From: Gracilaria gracilis
Taxonomy: Eukaryota > Rhodophyta > Florideophyceae > Gracilariales > Gracilariaceae
Direction of reading: 5' to 3'
NCBI GenBank assembly: GCA_030374805.1
Contig: JARGSG010000057.1
Span: forward strand, 248,001 to 312,000
Length of the DNA stretch: 64,000 nucleotides
Of the stretch, positions 62,139-64,000 are shown piece after piece (position 1 is the first letter of the stretch; every line of letters starts with the position of its first letter). The notes under the pieces are model-generated. The model saw only the letters and a list, made by a program, of their open reading frames with translations. It had not been told where the DNA came from and made no database searches. The position numbers and the translations under genes are program-made.

Positions 62139-62379
62139 CACTACTTAAATAAACTAAGAAAATTTGGCCCACGTCTAGTGATAACTGCCCACGCGCCGTG
62201 GCGCCCATTCCACGTGTATGTGGCCAACCTCCTGACTCATCCGTAATCCACATGTCCTTTCCAGTACAGTGCTTGTTACTATTCATATACTCCTACTAGA
62301 AGCGATCGACCGACTTGTCGGAATATGACTAAGTAGTTGGAAACCTCATGTTGAGGGCGTTGCGCCACACGTACCCCTC

Positions 62380-64000
62380 CTTAGGCAGAATTATCACCTG
62401 GAAAAGGGAAACTACGGTGGCGAATAGGGAGGATAAAAGCACGCCCTCGTCTGGCTCGCCGAAAAAATCTCGTTCGCCACCAGCTCGCACTCGAGTGCAC
62501 TCGCAGTTACCATCGCTCCAACGCCTTCTCCAGACACCTCGGCTACCAACGACTTTCCTACTCCAATCCCTGCTGTCAATCTCACCGTGAGTGGGAACGA
62601 ACAACCCTCCACCGGGGGATTCACTGGATTCCGTTCCGTGCCCTTACCGAAAGGGGCATAAGATTGATGCGAACCAGAGGCAACCGTCCGGGACAGTTGC
62701 GATTTTTTTCCCAAGTGGGGGCGTCACACCGGCTCCGGGGCGGGCGGCACTTGGCCATCCTACGACTCTCTTGTGGGGCTCAATCCGAACGATCGGCAAC
62801 AGGCGATGCGCCTCCGGCTTGCGCCGTGGTTCCACAGGATCCGGGTGTTCGACGACGAGCTGATTTCTCAGTATGTCGATGGCAGCGAGCATCTTCCCGG
62901 AGACCTGCCGGCTGTTTTCACCACAGCGTGAAATTGGCGCCGGGGCGTCGCCATGTCTGTACACCAGGTTTTCTGTTTGCGGGCGATCCCAGAGCTCAGG
63001 TTCATGCCGCACTCGTGCGGATTGGATACCAAAGGCAAAAATGGGCTCCGTTCGAGATCCTCATCCCGCAAGAGATAAGGTTCGATATCGAGCAGTACCG
63101 CAGTCGCGGGGAGAGGAGCTATTGCGACCGGCTGTCGCCGTTAGGGACTTTCGCTTGGCGAGGATTCCGGGCTGTCTGGCAAGAAGCCCTTTGTTGGCAA
63201 AGACCAGTCATTCGGGCAGAATTCCGCTACCTAGCGCGTTGTTACTGATCCTTTTTCCTCCAGGAATTCATCCACTTTGAGCGTCGCTGCCGTTCCCGGT
63301 TCGAATGATTCATTTCGTATCAAAACTTGGAAGTGGAGTGCATTGCTCCCGCTCACCGACAAGGTCGTTATTTCCCTCTGCCGGCCTGGTGGGCTCAGCG
63401 TAAGGCATGCCGGGGGGCCATATCGAGTTACCCACGCTCTTCACCTTTTTAGAGACATACCTCCTTACGGATCCGCATAGTGGCCTTTGGTCGGTGGTCG
63501 CTACCCAATGGGCTGTCTGCGCTGCGGCATATACTCTCAGCGAGGCCTACGACCAGTACCGACTGTGGTTCCTTCCGTTCATGCGGGCCGGTATCCGTCA
63601 ACTGCATCCCACCATCCCCTTTGGGGTCAGGCTAACGCCGAAGAAGTCGTCTAACTCCTCGAATATATTGACAGTATTGACTGGAAAACGGTCCCGAACG
63701 GGCAGAGTAACCAGCTCGCTGGTGGTAGGGGACATGGCCCAGGCATGGGGCACAATACCGGCTTGGCGGGAGACTTCGTCTATTTCGATCCGTGGAAACA
63801 ACGGGAGATTTCTGCTAACGAAGCGCCCGAACTCCGGAATGCTCCGAGAGAGATCCCAATCAGTGACCCGATTGGGTTCAGGTCAGATGATTACTACCGC
63901 TCAAGCGGGGAAAGCAAGCCAATGTTGTACAATGAACCCGACGCGGCGGGCGCCGCTGACGACGCGATGGTTGTAAGCACTGCTTTGGGTGATGACGAGC
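62380..64000 (+). other. Broken coding-like region, unrecognised, runs off the window
   Basis: GC-richer than the DNA before it, with protein-like stretches in several + frames: RLAPWFHRIRVFDDELISQY at ~62810-62870, HAALVRIGYQRQKWAPFEIL at ~63006-63066, and AGDFVYFDPWKQREISANEA at ~63770-63830. No frame covers the whole. It follows copy B of the long repeat and may be the interior of an old retroelement, but no diagnostic domain is visible. Treated as a fossil. Confidence 0.35.

Larger units (their letters stand above)
57790..62375 (+). repeat. Long repeat unit, copy B, split by a hAT element
   Basis: Left part 57790-58538 and right part 62147-62375 together equal copy A. Between them is a 3.6-kb hAT transposon with an 8-bp target duplication, so the repeat is older than the hAT insertion. 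A TATA-like TGTATATATTG lies upstream near 57720. If this is a retroelement terminal repeat, the DNA from 62380 onward would be its interior; the element is old and broken. Confidence 0.45.

Noticed and set aside
1-64000. CRISPR arrays, bacterial operons or ribosome-binding sites
   Set aside because: No regularly spaced repeats with unique spacers, and gene structure (introns, TATA boxes, eukaryotic transposons, secretory signal peptides) is eukaryotic.

Overview
This is a nuclear window from a eukaryote. The protein-coding host genes are mostly single-exon, carry TATA boxes close upstream, and sit as isolated genes or small clusters in repeat-rich DNA. The two confidently visible introns are very short (68 and 55 nt) and both lie in a transposon. 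Gene content (a plant-type two-lobed methyltransferase, secreted glycine-rich proteins, secreted vWA proteins, a urea carboxylase fusion, a GMC oxidoreductase) together with intron poverty points to an alga. A red macroalga is my best guess, but this is inference and no single gene proves it.

Layout. 0.6-3.4 kb: a decayed PIF/Harbinger element (Myb/NAM-like gene on +, PF04827-type transposase on -). 4.05-11.83 kb: a Tc1/mariner element split by a 6.7-kb Mutator-like element (MULE) that has ~250-bp terminal inverted repeats, a target-site duplication matching at 8 of 9 bases, a Ulp1-type protease gene, a FAR1-like zinc-finger region and a decayed MULE transposase. 13.1-13.7 kb: an unrecognised secreted protein. 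14.72-18.39 kb: a second Harbinger element that looks complete, with two divergent genes. 18.5-21.4 kb: a GC-rich coding-like relic and a cluster of palindromes.

21.5-43 kb is the main host-gene block: a BCS1-type AAA ATPase, a secretory GMC oxidoreductase with a palindromic tandem repeat at its start, three paralogous secreted vWA-domain proteins, a DUF2306 membrane protein divergent from a phytanoyl-CoA-dioxygenase-like enzyme (a 90-nt near-perfect inverted repeat lies between them), a tRNA-like hairpin, a tristetraprolin-type CCCH protein, and a 1711-aa urea carboxylase whose C-terminus is an amidase (allophanate-hydrolase-like) domain lacking its catalytic residues.

46.7-51.1 kb holds two paralogous secreted GGX-repeat proteins, 52.8-54.3 kb a type II membrane PF03141-like methyltransferase. 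54.3-64 kb is an AT-rich, gene-poor tract followed by two ~1-kb repeats in inverted orientation. One of them is split by a 3.6-kb hAT element, and a broken, unrecognised coding-like region follows to the window end.

Most notable: the urea carboxylase-pseudoamidase fusion in an order opposite to that of fungal urea amidolyase, the polyglycine-type secreted protein pair, the nested MULE with a captured Ulp1 protease, and a short intergenic motif (TACCAACGGTA / TACCAAGGGTA) scattered through the window. All calls come from reading sequence and translations; no database search was possible.
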